A DNA stretch of 64,000 nt from Clostridium mobile. GTDB taxonomy: Bacteria; Bacillota; Clostridia; Clostridiales; Clostridiaceae. Positions 1-8,467 of the stretch are shown here, piece after piece. The translations under genes and the position numbers were made by a program. Under the pieces are notes generated by a model. The model saw only the letters and a program-made list of their open reading frames with translations, had not been told where the DNA came from and searched no databases. How positions within the stretch are numbered: the stretch's first letter is position 1; every line of letters begins with the position of its first letter. The stretch is from positions 620,001 to 684,000 of the forward strand of contig NZ_JAHLQF010000002.1 of the NCBI RefSeq assembly GCF_018918285.1, in the 5' to 3' direction.

Positions 1-260
1 CTGCAGGAATATTAGCAAAATCAAATGCTAATTGGGCTGCTGCATCACATCTTTCATCAGAAAAATTAGCTAATTTGAATTGGAATACTTTTATATTTAA
101 TAATTTACTACCTGTAACCATTGGAAATATAATTGGTGGAGCGATATTTGTAGGATTTATATACTGGTTTGTTTATCTAAAAGGTAATACATCATCAGGA
201 ATGAAGCAGAAATTAGAAAATGAAATTAAAATAAAAAAAGCATTATCAAGTGATTCTTAG
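1..260 (+). CDS. Formate/nitrite transporter family channel, C-terminal fragment
   Basis: The frame is open from base 3 at the window edge, so only the last ~85 codons are present. The fragment reads through a helix-rich stretch with NNLLPVTIGNIIGGAIFVG and then FIYWFVYLKG, which is the last transmembrane helix and tail of the FocA/NirC (FNT) family. FNT channels are pentameric inner-membrane channels for formate, nitrite or hydrosulphide; the substrate cannot be told from this end. The last few codons (SSDS and the stop) lie inside a dispersed repeat, so the repeat has probably replaced the original C-terminus or fused to it. Confidence 0.8.
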   Translation, partial: AGILAKSNANWAAASHLSSEKLANLNWNTFIFNNLLPVTIGNIIGGAIFVGFIYWFVYLKGNTSSGMKQKLENEIKIKKALSSDS

Positions 261-386
261 CTTCAGATGGAGTTTGCTTAAAAGGAATACGTACTCCAAC
301 TGAAACTTAGAAGAACTTATCCAGGGACGTAGCATCCGTTATGCGTAGAAGATGGGAGTATTACGGATGGTAGTCATCGGATAAAA
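246..386 (-). repeat. Dispersed structured repeat, copy 1 (minus orientation)
   Basis: Reverse complement of the element also found at 2236-2396, 45645-45785 and 52880-52978. Arms on the plus strand: TTCTTAGCTTCAGATGGAGT (254-273) pairs with the arm at 293-312 (stem P3). TTATCC at 317-322 pairs with GGATAA near 379-384 (P1). ATCCGT near 334-339 pairs with ACGGAT at 363-368 (P2). It contains the stop codon of the upstream FNT gene. Confidence 0.8.
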
Positions 387-398
387 TTATGTGAAAAA

Positions 399-443
399 AT
401 GCGTAGTACATAGAATTAACATTCTTGAACTAACGCATTTTTT
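399..443 (+). terminator. Rho-independent terminator, recurrent GCGTTAGT type
   Basis: ATGCG(T)AGT pairs with AACTAACGCAT, followed by TTTTTT. Nearly the same hairpin recurs at 14802-14848 and 58959-58996. It probably ends transcripts coming from the FNT gene through repeat copy 1. Confidence 0.75.
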
Positions 444-545
444 ATATTATCTAATTTAATAATTAAATTCTTAAAATGGGAAAACTATAGTTAGTTAAAA
501 TATTGTATAATTAATGTTAGCATATGTAGAAAGGACAGTGTATCA

Positions 546-1232
546 ATGTACAAAGTATTTATTGTTGAAGATGATAGGTCTATATCTGAATTATTAGTAA
601 GTCATTTAGAAAAGTATGGTATTGAATGTGCTGAATGCATTGATTTTAATAATATTATTGATGAATTTATAAAAATTGACCCCCATATTGTGCTGATGGA
701 TGTTAATCTACCAAAATATGATGGATTTTATTGGTGTAGAAAGTTAAGACAGATATCAAAATGTCCTATTATATTTATTTCAGCAAGAAGTGGAGATATG
801 GATCAAATATTTGCTATTGAAAATGGTGCAGATGATTATATTACAAAGCCTTTTTCTTTTGATATTGTGGTTGCAAAGATAAATGCAAATTTAAGGAGAG
901 CATACGGAGACTATGCTAAAAATCAAAAGGAGAGAATTTTAAAAAAGGCAGGAGTAATATTTTATTTTGATAGTCTTATTCTTGAAAATGAGGACAAAAA
1001 AGTTATGCTAAGTAAAAAGGAAGCTATACTTGCAGCTATTTTATTAGAAAATTCTCCAAAAGTTTTAAGTCGTGAGAGTTTACTTTCTAAGCTATGGGAT
1101 GATGAAAGCTTTGTAGAAGAAAATACGTTAAATGTAAATGTAGCAAGACTTCGTAAAAAATTTAGTGAAATCCATGCTAAAATAGAAATTGAAGCAGTAA
1201 GAGGACTTGGATATAGGCTAATTGAGGTGTAA
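546..1232 (+). CDS. OmpR-family response regulator, BceR-like
   Basis: A 228-residue regulator. Residues 1-115 are a receiver domain with the acidic pocket at Glu8-Asp10, phospho-acceptor Asp52 in VLMDVNLP and the conserved Lys in YITKPF. Residues ~130-228 are a winged-helix DNA-binding domain ending in GLGYRL. The kinase gene starts 2 bases after its stop. Sequence style (DGFYWCRKLR, GDMDQIFAIENGADDYI) matches the BceR/GraR/YxdJ group, which switches on peptide-antibiotic ABC transporters. The BceAB-like pair at 2978-5633 is the likely target. Assignment to BceR-like rather than another OmpR subgroup rests mainly on the kinase and neighbours. Confidence 0.9.
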   Translation: MYKVFIVEDDRSISELLVSHLEKYGIECAECIDFNNIIDEFIKIDPHIVLMDVNLPKYDGFYWCRKLRQISKCPIIFISARSGDMDQIFAIENGADDYITKPFSFDIVVAKINANLRRAYGDYAKNQKERILKKAGVIFYFDSLILENEDKKVMLSKKEAILAAILLENSPKVLSRESLLSKLWDDESFVEENTLNVNVARLRKKFSEIHAKIEIEAVRGLGYRLIEV

Positions 1233-1234
1233 AA

Positions 1235-2209
1235 ATGAAATTATTTTTGAAAGATAACTTACCTATTATTATTTTATATATAATTAACTTTATAGTTTTA
1301 GTATTTTTTTATAATAAATTAGGTGGTTTTGAACAAAGCATTGGATATTTTGTTTTTCTAAGCTTATTCCTTCTTATTTGTTTTCTAATATATAGATATA
1401 TATCAAATAGTCAAATTTATAAAAAGCTTTCACAAAAACCGGAAAACTTTGAAAACATAATAACTATAGATGCACATTCCCCCTTAGAAGAAGCTTTTTT
1501 AAAAACTATGCAGGAATATATGAGACTTTATAATAAAAAGATAAATTCTATGGAGAATTCTCAAAAAGAATATAAGATAATGCTAAATAATTGGGTTCAT
1601 CAAATAAAGACTCCAGTTTCAGTTATAAATTTACTTGTACAGAATAATTATGAAAATGAAGTTTTTCAGAAAGTGTTACTGGAAACAAAAAGAATAGATT
1701 ACAACCTTTTGCAAATACTTACGTTTTTACGAATAGATGATTTTGAAAAGGATATGAAAATTGAAAGAGTAAATTTAAAATCAATTGTTTTAGAAGTTGT
1801 AAATGATCTAAAGGAATTTTTTATTGCTAAATCAGTATTCCCAAAGGTATCCATATCACAGGATTTAAGAATTAATACGGATAAAAAGTGGATAAAATAT
1901 GCTATATATCAAATTATAAATAATGGGATAAAATATAGTACAAAGGGTAAAAATGTTTATATTAATGCCTTTGAAGAGAAGGGTATGATTGTATTTGAAG
2001 TCCTAAATGAAGGTATAGGAATCAAGAAAAGTGATATAAATAGGATTTTTGATTTATTTTTTACTGGTGATAATGGACGTATTTTTGGAGAATCTACGGG
2101 AGTAGGATTGTATATTGTTAAAAAGATATTGGATATACTAGAACATAAAATTACTGTAAAATCACAGCCTGGAGAGCAGACTGCATTTTATATATATTTT
2201 AAGCCTTGA
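1235..2209 (+). CDS. Intramembrane-sensing histidine kinase, BceS-like
   Basis: A 324-residue kinase with two transmembrane helices (about residues 9-27 and 36-56) joined by a very short outer loop, so it has no extracellular sensor. This is the layout of Bce-type kinases, which sense through their partner ABC transporter. The phospho-acceptor His122 sits in NWVHQIKTPVS. An HATPase domain follows with its N box (NNGIKYS), GIGI and GESTGVGLYIVKK. It probably phosphorylates the regulator encoded just upstream. The terminator begins inside the last codons. Confidence 0.9.
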   Translation: MKLFLKDNLPIIILYIINFIVLVFFYNKLGGFEQSIGYFVFLSLFLLICFLIYRYISNSQIYKKLSQKPENFENIITIDAHSPLEEAFLKTMQEYMRLYNKKINSMENSQKEYKIMLNNWVHQIKTPVSVINLLVQNNYENEVFQKVLLETKRIDYNLLQILTFLRIDDFEKDMKIERVNLKSIVLEVVNDLKEFFIAKSVFPKVSISQDLRINTDKKWIKYAIYQIINNGIKYSTKGKNVYINAFEEKGMIVFEVLNEGIGIKKSDINRIFDLFFTGDNGRIFGESTGVGLYIVKKILDILEHKITVKSQPGEQTAFYIYFKP

Positions 2210-2227
2210 TACTTTCAAGGCTTTTTT
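2200..2227 (+). terminator. Terminator overlapping the kinase stop codon
   Basis: AAGCCTTGA pairs with TCAAGGCTT and is followed by a T run. The TGA in the left arm is the stop codon of the upstream kinase. Confidence 0.85.
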
Positions 2228-2235
2228 ATTTGAGT

Positions 2236-2396
2236 TTTATCCGATGACTAGCATCCGTAATACTCCCATCTTCTACAAGTGATAGTTCTTATGCTGTGCA
2301 TAACGGATGCTACGTCCCTGGATAAGTTCTTCTAAGCTTCAGTTGGAGTAAGTATTCCTTTTAAGCAAACTCCATCTGAAGCTAAGAATCACTTGA
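2236..2396 (+). repeat. Dispersed structured repeat, copy 2
   Basis: Plus-strand copy with P1 TTATCC (2237-2242)/GGATAA (2320-2325), P2 GCATCCGT (2251-2258)/ACGGATGC (2303-2310), and P3 from 2330-2349 to 2369-2388 around a 19-base loop. The 3' end GCTAAGAATCACTT is partly duplicated just after it (to about 2420). It faces copy 1 across the two-component genes and, with the terminator, fills the gene-free gap before 2518. Confidence 0.8.
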
Positions 2397-2517
2397 TTAC
2401 TGCTAAGAATCACTTCATTACAAAAATGTAATAAAAGTGAAATATTAATGAATTGTTCAAACTAGGCCTTTAAAGTAGTATTAAAATATCAAAGAAAACA
2501 AAGGAGGTCTTCGCATT

Positions 2518-2922
2518 ATGAAGAAAATAAATAAAGTTTTAAGCAGTTTAATATTATGTTTTGCCATAATTACAATAGTATCAGGATGTGGTAAGTCTAA
2601 TTTAAAGGATAGGGAAGTGGAAAAATTACAGTCTAATTTAATCACTATAGCTGAAGAAAATAGCGGAAAATATTTTGGTAAGAAATTAAATACAAAGGAT
2701 TTTGATATTTCTTTTGCAAGAGAAGTAAAAGAAGATGAGTATGAGGATATTAAATCCCTTGATGGGGTAAAAAATGTTTATATGATTGGTCATTTTAATG
2801 GTAAGCCATCGGATATAATTGAGTTCAACTTAATCTATGATGTGGAAAGTAAAAAAATAGTTAAATTTGGACTTAAAACTTTAAAAGATGACCATATAGT
2901 TTATGCAAATTTGAAGGAGTAA
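2518..2922 (+). CDS. Small lipoprotein of unknown function
   Basis: A 134-residue protein with a lipoprotein signal: basic MKKINK start, hydrophobic core, and lipobox VSGC with the lipidated Cys at residue 24. A good AAGGAGG site precedes the ATG. The mature part (~110 residues) is charged and mixed alpha/beta, with no family recognised. Its place between a BceRS-like pair and a BceAB-like transporter suggests an accessory at the outer face of the membrane, for example in peptide binding or sensing; that is inference from position only. Confidence 0.75.
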   Translation: MKKINKVLSSLILCFAIITIVSGCGKSNLKDREVEKLQSNLITIAEENSGKYFGKKLNTKDFDISFAREVKEDEYEDIKSLDGVKNVYMIGHFNGKPSDIIEFNLIYDVESKKIVKFGLKTLKDDHIVYANLKE

Positions 2923-2977
2923 TGAAAAAGATAAATTAAGTAATAAAATGTGAAAGATTAAGGGAGAATTGATATAC

Positions 2978-3736
2978 ATGAGCATATTAGAAGTAAAAAA
3001 TATTGAAAAAATCTATAGTGGGAAAATAAATTATACTGCATTAAATGGTATAAGTTTTAATATGGAAGAGGGAGAGTTTGTCGCTATCATGGGGCCTTCA
3101 GGAAGTGGGAAAACTACTTTTTTAAACTGTGTATCTACAATTGATTCTCCTACAGGAGGAGAAATTATAATAAATAATAAAAAGCCACATGAACTAAAGG
3201 ATGATAACCTTGCAAAATTTAGAAGACAAGAGCTAGGATTTGTCTTTCAAGATTTTAATTTAGTAAATACCTTAACAGTAGAGGAGAATATTATTTTACC
3301 CCTAACTCTAGATAGTGTTTCCAAAAGGGTTATGAAACAGAGGGTGAAAAGTGTAAGTGAATTGTTAGGAATCGAAGGTTTGTTAGAAAAACGTACCTTT
3401 GAAATATCAGGTGGTCAGGCACAAAGAGTGGCAATCGCTAGAGCAATAATTCATGAGCCATCTCTTTTGCTGGCAGATGAGCCAACGGGTAATCTTGATT
3501 CTAAGGCTGTTAAAGATGTAATGGAACTTTTTGTTTCAATTAATAAGACCCTTAACACTACTATTCTCATGGTTACTCATGATGCCTATGTGGCCAGCTT
3601 TTGCAGTAGAGTAATTTTTATTAAAGACGGAAAACTATATAACGAAATTCACTCAGGAGACAGTAAAAGTGAGTTTTATGGAAAGATTATTGATATGCTA
3701 AGTTTCCTAGGGGGTGGCAGAGATGACACTAAATAA
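2978..3736 (+). CDS. ABC transporter ATP-binding protein, BceA-like
   Basis: About 252 residues, with Walker A GPSGSGKTT, the Q loop in FVFQDFNLV, signature SGGQAQRVAIARA, Walker [12 protein letters not shown] and the H loop in MVTHD. This is the MacB/LolD/BceA branch. The ATG at 2978 is chosen because AGGGAGAA sits 9 bases upstream; the in-frame TTG at 2969 touches that site. The stop overlaps the permease gene by 14 bases, so the two are translationally linked. Likely the motor of a peptide-antibiotic resistance transporter. Confidence 0.92.
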   Translation: MSILEVKNIEKIYSGKINYTALNGISFNMEEGEFVAIMGPSGSGKTTFLNCVSTIDSPTGGEIIINNKKPHELKDDNLAKFRRQELGFVFQDFNLVNTLTVEENIILPLTLDSVSKRVMKQRVKSVSELLGIEGLLEKRTFEISGGQAQRVAIARAIIHEPSLLLADEPTGNLDSKAVKDVMELFVSINKTLNTTILMVTHDAYVASFCSRVIFIKDGKLYNEIHSGDSKSEFYGKIIDMLSFLGGGRDDTK

Positions 3737-5633
3737 ACTTGCATTAAATAATGTATTGAGAGATAAATGGACGTATTTTGCTTATTTTTTAAGCAGTGTA
3801 TTTTCGATTTTTATATTCTTTTGCTTTTCAGTTTCAATGTTTCATCCAGATTTAAATATTATACAAAATGGTTCTGCTCTTTCAATGGCAATGATGGTAG
3901 GAAGTATCATGATTTATATCTTTTCATTTATGTTTATTTCGTATTCAATAAGAGCTTTTATGAAATCCCGTGAAAAAACTTTAGGGCTTTTTATAATAAT
4001 GGGGGCATCAAAAAAACAGTTAAATAGGATGATATTTAAAGAAAATATGGTTATTGCTATTGCGGCAATAATAACAGCAATCATATTTGGAATTGTGTTT
4101 TCACCTTTATTTTTAATGATTGGTAAAAAGATAATGATGATCGAAGGATTTGCTATGTATATGCCAATTAAAGCTATAGTTTTAACCTTTGTAATGTTTT
4201 TTATATTATTTTTTATTATTTCACTTATTTCTCCTATTTTTATTCGTAAAAATAAGGTTATAAATATGTTGAAGGCAGATAAAAGAGATGAAAAAGACAT
4301 GGTGTCTTCGCCCTTAGTTATAATAATTGGATTATTAATAATTATAGGCTTTGTGTTTATATTTAATTTTTATAATAAGATCACCTTATTAAAGAATTTT
4401 ATAGATTCAACTATAGGCACTATGTCAATGTTTGCAGCTATTTTAGCTTTACTATATATTTTATATACACAGTTGCCAATTTTAATAATAGCAATTGTAA
4501 AGAAGAAAAGATTATATCTCCGTAGAACAAATATGATTATAATTGCTGATATTAAAGCAAAGCTTCGTTCTAATGTAAAAATAATGTACCTTGTCACAAT
4601 TTTATTTACAGGAGCTTTTTACTCAATTGTTATGCTTTATGCTGCAAATGCAGATGTAGAAAGAGCTACAAAAGAGAACTATCCTTATAGCTATACTTAT
4701 GTTTCACTTAGCAATAATAACTATGAAAAGCAGCATATAAAATTCATTAGAGATAATATAAAGGATAAAAGTGGTTATAAAGAATACGCATTTACAGTAA
4801 GGTATAAAGAGGAAACTGATAGAAGTGCTACTATAATGTCTGAAAGTGAATACAATAATGCTATAAAAGCTATTGGTGGTACTCCAATTTCATTGAAGAG
4901 CAATGAAATATATATAGTAAGTGGCTCATCTAAAACTATGGCAAGCCACAACATAAATGAGCACATACAGAATGTTTTAGAAAAACAGGGGGTTACTCTA
5001 AAGGTATTGGGAGTAAGTAAGGAAAATGTAACACCAGAGGGGTATTTTAGCAAAATAAATGTACTAAAGGATGAAATAGCAGCCAGCTTTGATAAAAAAG
5101 AAGGTTTTGATACTATAAAGGTTTATGGATTCAATATTGATAATTGGAAAGAAGAAGGAGAGACTACAGAGCATTTAATGTCAAATATAAAAGGTGATAA
5201 TGAATATAAGTTTGGATTTTTTAGCGCCCAAAACCTTTATGAAACAGAAAAAAATTCTAAAAATCTTATGTTTTATGTAGGTTTTTTTATAAGTGTAATT
5301 TTTGTAATAGCGGCATCCAGTATGATTTATTTTAAACTTTTTACAGAACTTGAAAAAGAATGTGTAAAATTTAAAGGCATTGTAAAAATTGGACTTTCGA
5401 AGAGAGAGCTTTCAAATATTATATCAACACAGATTTTTATTCTTATGTTTGTTCCATTTTTACTGGCTATAACCTTGCTTTTCGCTGGAACATGGTTTTG
5501 GGGCAATGTAATAAAATCATATTTTACCGTTGCGTTATTATGCTCGTTGATTTTCCTTATTATTCAAATTTCAGGATATATTATGGTGAATTCAAAATAT
5601 AAAAAAGCTGTATTCAAAAAAGTTATTTCCTGA
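3723..5633 (+). CDS. ABC transporter permease, BceB-like (FtsX fold)
   Basis: About 636 residues, the usual BceB length. The N-terminal half has a helix pair, a four-helix FtsX block with KSREKTLGLFIIMGASKKQL, and further helices. A large hydrophilic extracellular domain follows (about residues 300-500), then a C-terminal FtsX block. That large loop between helices 7 and 8 is the hallmark of Bce-type permeases, which bind the antibiotic-lipid complex and signal to the kinase. The ATG at 3723 has AGGGGG 8 bases upstream and overlaps the ATPase gene. The actual substrate (bacitracin, a lantibiotic or a host peptide) cannot be read from sequence. Confidence 0.9.
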   Translation: MTLNKLALNNVLRDKWTYFAYFLSSVFSIFIFFCFSVSMFHPDLNIIQNGSALSMAMMVGSIMIYIFSFMFISYSIRAFMKSREKTLGLFIIMGASKKQLNRMIFKENMVIAIAAIITAIIFGIVFSPLFLMIGKKIMMIEGFAMYMPIKAIVLTFVMFFILFFIISLISPIFIRKNKVINMLKADKRDEKDMVSSPLVIIIGLLIIIGFVFIFNFYNKITLLKNFIDSTIGTMSMFAAILALLYILYTQLPILIIAIVKKKRLYLRRTNMIIIADIKAKLRSNVKIMYLVTILFTGAFYSIVMLYAANADVERATKENYPYSYTYVSLSNNNYEKQHIKFIRDNIKDKSGYKEYAFTVRYKEETDRSATIMSESEYNNAIKAIGGTPISLKSNEIYIVSGSSKTMASHNINEHIQNVLEKQGVTLKVLGVSKENVTPEGYFSKINVLKDEIAASFDKKEGFDTIKVYGFNIDNWKEEGETTEHLMSNIKGDNEYKFGFFSAQNLYETEKNSKNLMFYVGFFISVIFVIAASSMIYFKLFTELEKECVKFKGIVKIGLSKRELSNIISTQIFILMFVPFLLAITLLFAGTWFWGNVIKSYFTVALLCSLIFLIIQISGYIMVNSKYKKAVFKKVIS

Positions 5634-5694
5634 AGTGGATAGAGTAAATAAAGTATATAAAATATATGAAGCATATGAAGCATAGAAAGTAATA

Positions 5695-5751
5695 ATATCA
5701 GTATTTCAGATAATAAACCAATAATATAGGTCTTATCTGAAATACTGATAT
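5695..5751 (+). terminator. Long-stem terminator
   Basis: A perfect 19-bp stem: ATATCAGTATTTCAGATAA (5695-5713) pairs with 5733-5751, followed by TTTAATC. It closes the BceAB-like operon. Confidence 0.8.
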
Positions 5752-5839
5752 TTTAATCTCTAAATTTATTGATAACTGTCCCTATATAATATTGATAAGT
5801 ATTGCTATATGGATATAATATAAATGAGGATGTGATATT

Positions 5840-6547
5840 GTGGAAGATTTCGGTAATATAAATATATTGGTGGTTGAAGATGATAAAGAGATAAACAATT
5901 TAATAAAAGCTGCATTAAATAAAGAGGGATTTAATGTAGTACAAGCCTTTGATGGAATGGATGGCTTTGCAAAATATAAATCTATGAATTTCAGTATTGC
6001 AATTTTAGATATAATGCTCCCTTATGTGGATGGTATGGAGATTATGAAAAAAATAAGAGAGGAAAGTGTAATTCCAATCATCATATTATCTGCTAAAGGA
6101 GAAGAGTGTGACAGAATAACAGGCCTTGGATTTGGAGCTGATGATTACATAGTAAAACCTTTCTTTGTAGGAGAGTTGGTAGCTAGAGTAAAATCCAACC
6201 TTAGAAGATATATTAGTTTTCACAAAAATCAGGAAGAAGTGAGTACACTTAAAAAAGGAAATATAACCCTAGATTTTAATGATTATTGTGCTTATAAAGA
6301 GGGAGAAAGGATAGTACTTACTGCAAAAGAGTTTGAATTGCTAAAATTGTTTTTTACAAATCCCAAGAGGGTATTTACAAAGATGCAGATATTTGAAAGT
6401 GTATGGAATGAAGACTATATGGGAGATGACAATACTGTAATGGTTCATATAAGAAGGCTTAGAAATAAAATAGAAAACAATCCAAATAAACCTGAATATA
6501 TACTGACAGTATGGGGGATTGGGTATAAATTAGGTGATGTAGAATGA
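5840..6547 (+). CDS. OmpR-family response regulator, VanR-like
   Basis: A 235-residue regulator starting at GTG. The receiver domain has VVEDD, acceptor Asp57 in AILDIMLP, and YIVKPFF. A winged-helix domain (~135-235) ends in WGIGYKL. The TGA overlaps the start of the kinase gene (ATGA), so the pair is co-translated. The ABC exporter genes downstream at 7553-9203 are its probable targets. Confidence 0.9.
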   Translation: MEDFGNINILVVEDDKEINNLIKAALNKEGFNVVQAFDGMDGFAKYKSMNFSIAILDIMLPYVDGMEIMKKIREESVIPIIILSAKGEECDRITGLGFGADDYIVKPFFVGELVARVKSNLRRYISFHKNQEEVSTLKKGNITLDFNDYCAYKEGERIVLTAKEFELLKLFFTNPKRVFTKMQIFESVWNEDYMGDDNTVMVHIRRLRNKIENNPNKPEYILTVWGIGYKLGDVE

Positions 6548-7455
6548 GTGAGAAAATATTAATAGGTATAATAATAATTTTAGTGATGATTATTATAAAT
6601 TTGAATAAGAAGATATATAGTATTTCTCAGATAATAAAAAATATTGGACAAGGAAATTATAATCAAAGAGTAAGAATGCAAAATGGAAATAAATATCTAA
6701 ATGATTTAATAGAAAATATAAATTATGTAGTAGATAAATTTCAAAATACAATGAAGTTAAACAAAGAATATGAAGAGGAAAGAAAAAAGATGATATCAAA
6801 TATATCTCATGATTTGAGAACACCACTTACATCTCTATTGGGATATATAGAATTTATAAAGGATAATAAAAATTTAAGTGAAGAACAAAAGGAAGAATAC
6901 ATAGACATAATTGAAAGCAAGGGAAATAATTTAAGAAATTTAATGAATGAATTTTTTCGCTTGTCTAAGTTGGACTCAAAGGATACTAACCTTGATATTA
7001 AAAAAATTAATTTATCAGAAGTTATAAGGCAAAATATAATTTTACTTTATAATGATTTCAGCAATAAGGAAATAGAACCTGTGATAAATTTACCGCCAAA
7101 AGATGTGTATGCCATGGGAGACAAGGAAGCGGTGGAGAGAATTTTAAATAATCTTATATCTAATGCCATTAAATATGGATATGAAGGAAAAAATATAGGC
7201 ATTAATTTAAAATGTAATAAAGAAAATGTAGAAGTAACTGTATGGGATGAAGGTAAAGGGATACCAAAGGAAGACTTATCATTAATATTTGAAAGATTAT
7301 ATACATTAGAAAAGTCTAGAAATAAAAGTTTTCAAGGAAGTGGCTTAGGACTTACTATAGTTAAAAAGCTTATAGAAATGCAGAATGGAACTATAACTGT
7401 AAAAAGCACTCCTTATAAAAAAACTGAATTTATATTTACTCTACCTACCAGTTAA
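6544..7455 (+). CDS. Sensor histidine kinase with one membrane helix
   Basis: A 303-residue kinase. A single N-terminal membrane helix (residues ~5-21) is followed at once by a HAMP-like linker (IGQGNYNQRV). HisKA has His89 in SNISHDLRTPLTSLLGY, and the HATPase has NLISNAIKYG, DEGKGIP and GSGLGLTIVKK. There is no extracellular sensor, so the signal is probably sensed within the membrane or through the neighbouring ABC exporter. Partner of the regulator whose gene it overlaps by four bases. Confidence 0.88.
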   Translation: MSEKILIGIIIILVMIIINLNKKIYSISQIIKNIGQGNYNQRVRMQNGNKYLNDLIENINYVVDKFQNTMKLNKEYEEERKKMISNISHDLRTPLTSLLGYIEFIKDNKNLSEEQKEEYIDIIESKGNNLRNLMNEFFRLSKLDSKDTNLDIKKINLSEVIRQNIILLYNDFSNKEIEPVINLPPKDVYAMGDKEAVERILNNLISNAIKYGYEGKNIGINLKCNKENVEVTVWDEGKGIPKEDLSLIFERLYTLEKSRNKSFQGSGLGLTIVKKLIEMQNGTITVKSTPYKKTEFIFTLPTS

Positions 7456-7552
7456 GAAACATGTAAGAAATATGTAAAGGTTGTGTAAGGACTATGCTCT
7501 ATACTTATAGCATAGTTCTTTTTAGTTTGAAAATTTTAGGAGAGGTGATTTT

Positions 7553-8467
7553 GTGGAACAATTACTTAGAACTTATGATTTAACTAAAACCTACAAAAAT
7601 GTAAATGTAGTAGATAAGTTAAATATAAATGTAGCCAGGGGAGACATTTATGGGTTTCTTGGGAAAAATGGAGCAGGAAAAACCACAACTATAAAAATGA
7701 TTATGGGACTTTCAAAGGTTACCAGTGGGGAAATAGAGATATTTGGAAGTAAAGTATTAGATGACAAGTATCATGGAAGAATAGGCTCCTTAATAGATTA
7801 TCCAGGTTTTTATTTAAATCTTACAGGGGAAGAAAATTTAGAGATACATAGGAGAATGATGGGATTTGCAGGAAAGGATAGTATAAATAAAGCTTTAGAA
7901 ATGGTTGGGCTTAAAAATATAAGAGGAAAAAAAGTTAAGCATTTCTCCTTAGGAATGAAACAGAGGTTAGGAATTGCAAGGGCGCTTTTGCATCATCCTG
8001 AATTTTTAATATTAGATGAGCCAACAAATGGACTAGACCCCATTGGAATAAGAGAGATAAGGGAACTTATTATAAATTTAAATAAACAGTATGGAATAAC
8101 AATGCTTATCTCCAGCCATATATTAAGTGAAATACAGCTTTTAGCTACAAAAATAGGCATAATACACAAAGGAAGGCTTCTTGAAGAGATAAGGTATGAT
8201 GAACTCCAACAGAGGAATAGACATTATATTCAATTGAAAGTGGACAATGATAAAAAAGCTTCATTTATACTGGAAGAAAAGCTTGGAATAAATGACTATG
8301 TAATATGGGAAGATGGGTTAATAAGAGTATACGAGAAGTTAAGTGAAGGGTGGAACATAAATAAAACCTTAGTATCCAGCGATGTAAAAGTCGATGAGAT
8401 ATATGTAACTATAGACAATTTGGAGGATTACTTCATAAGATTAACAGGAGGAGACAGCGATGTATAA
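7553..8467 (+). CDS. ABC transporter ATP-binding protein, BcrA/lantibiotic-immunity type
   Basis: 304 residues starting at GTG behind GGAGAGGTG. Walker A is GKNGAGKTT, the signature FSLGMKQRLGIARA, Walker B FLILDEPTNGLDP and the H loop SSHIL. The ~80-residue C-terminal extension is typical of BcrA-type ATPases that power bacitracin or lantibiotic export. The stop lies inside the next gene. The short stretch before it (7490-7515) may contain a weak hairpin but no clear terminator. Confidence 0.9.
   Translation: MEQLLRTYDLTKTYKNVNVVDKLNINVARGDIYGFLGKNGAGKTTTIKMIMGLSKVTSGEIEIFGSKVLDDKYHGRIGSLIDYPGFYLNLTGEENLEIHRRMMGFAGKDSINKALEMVGLKNIRGKKVKHFSLGMKQRLGIARALLHHPEFLILDEPTNGLDPIGIREIRELIINLNKQYGITMLISSHILSEIQLLATKIGIIHKGRLLEEIRYDELQQRNRHYIQLKVDNDKKASFILEEKLGINDYVIWEDGLIRVYEKLSEGWNINKTLVSSDVKVDEIYVTIDNLEDYFIRLTGGDSDV

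Noticed and set aside
246-386. The dispersed repeat as a tRNA, T-box or CRISPR repeat
   Set aside because: No cloverleaf, CCA end or T-box specifier motif is present, copies are far apart rather than spaced in an array, and one copy is inverted.
3914-4300. Minus-strand hydrophobic frame inside the BceB-like gene
   Set aside because: Antisense shadow of membrane helices; no start signal.
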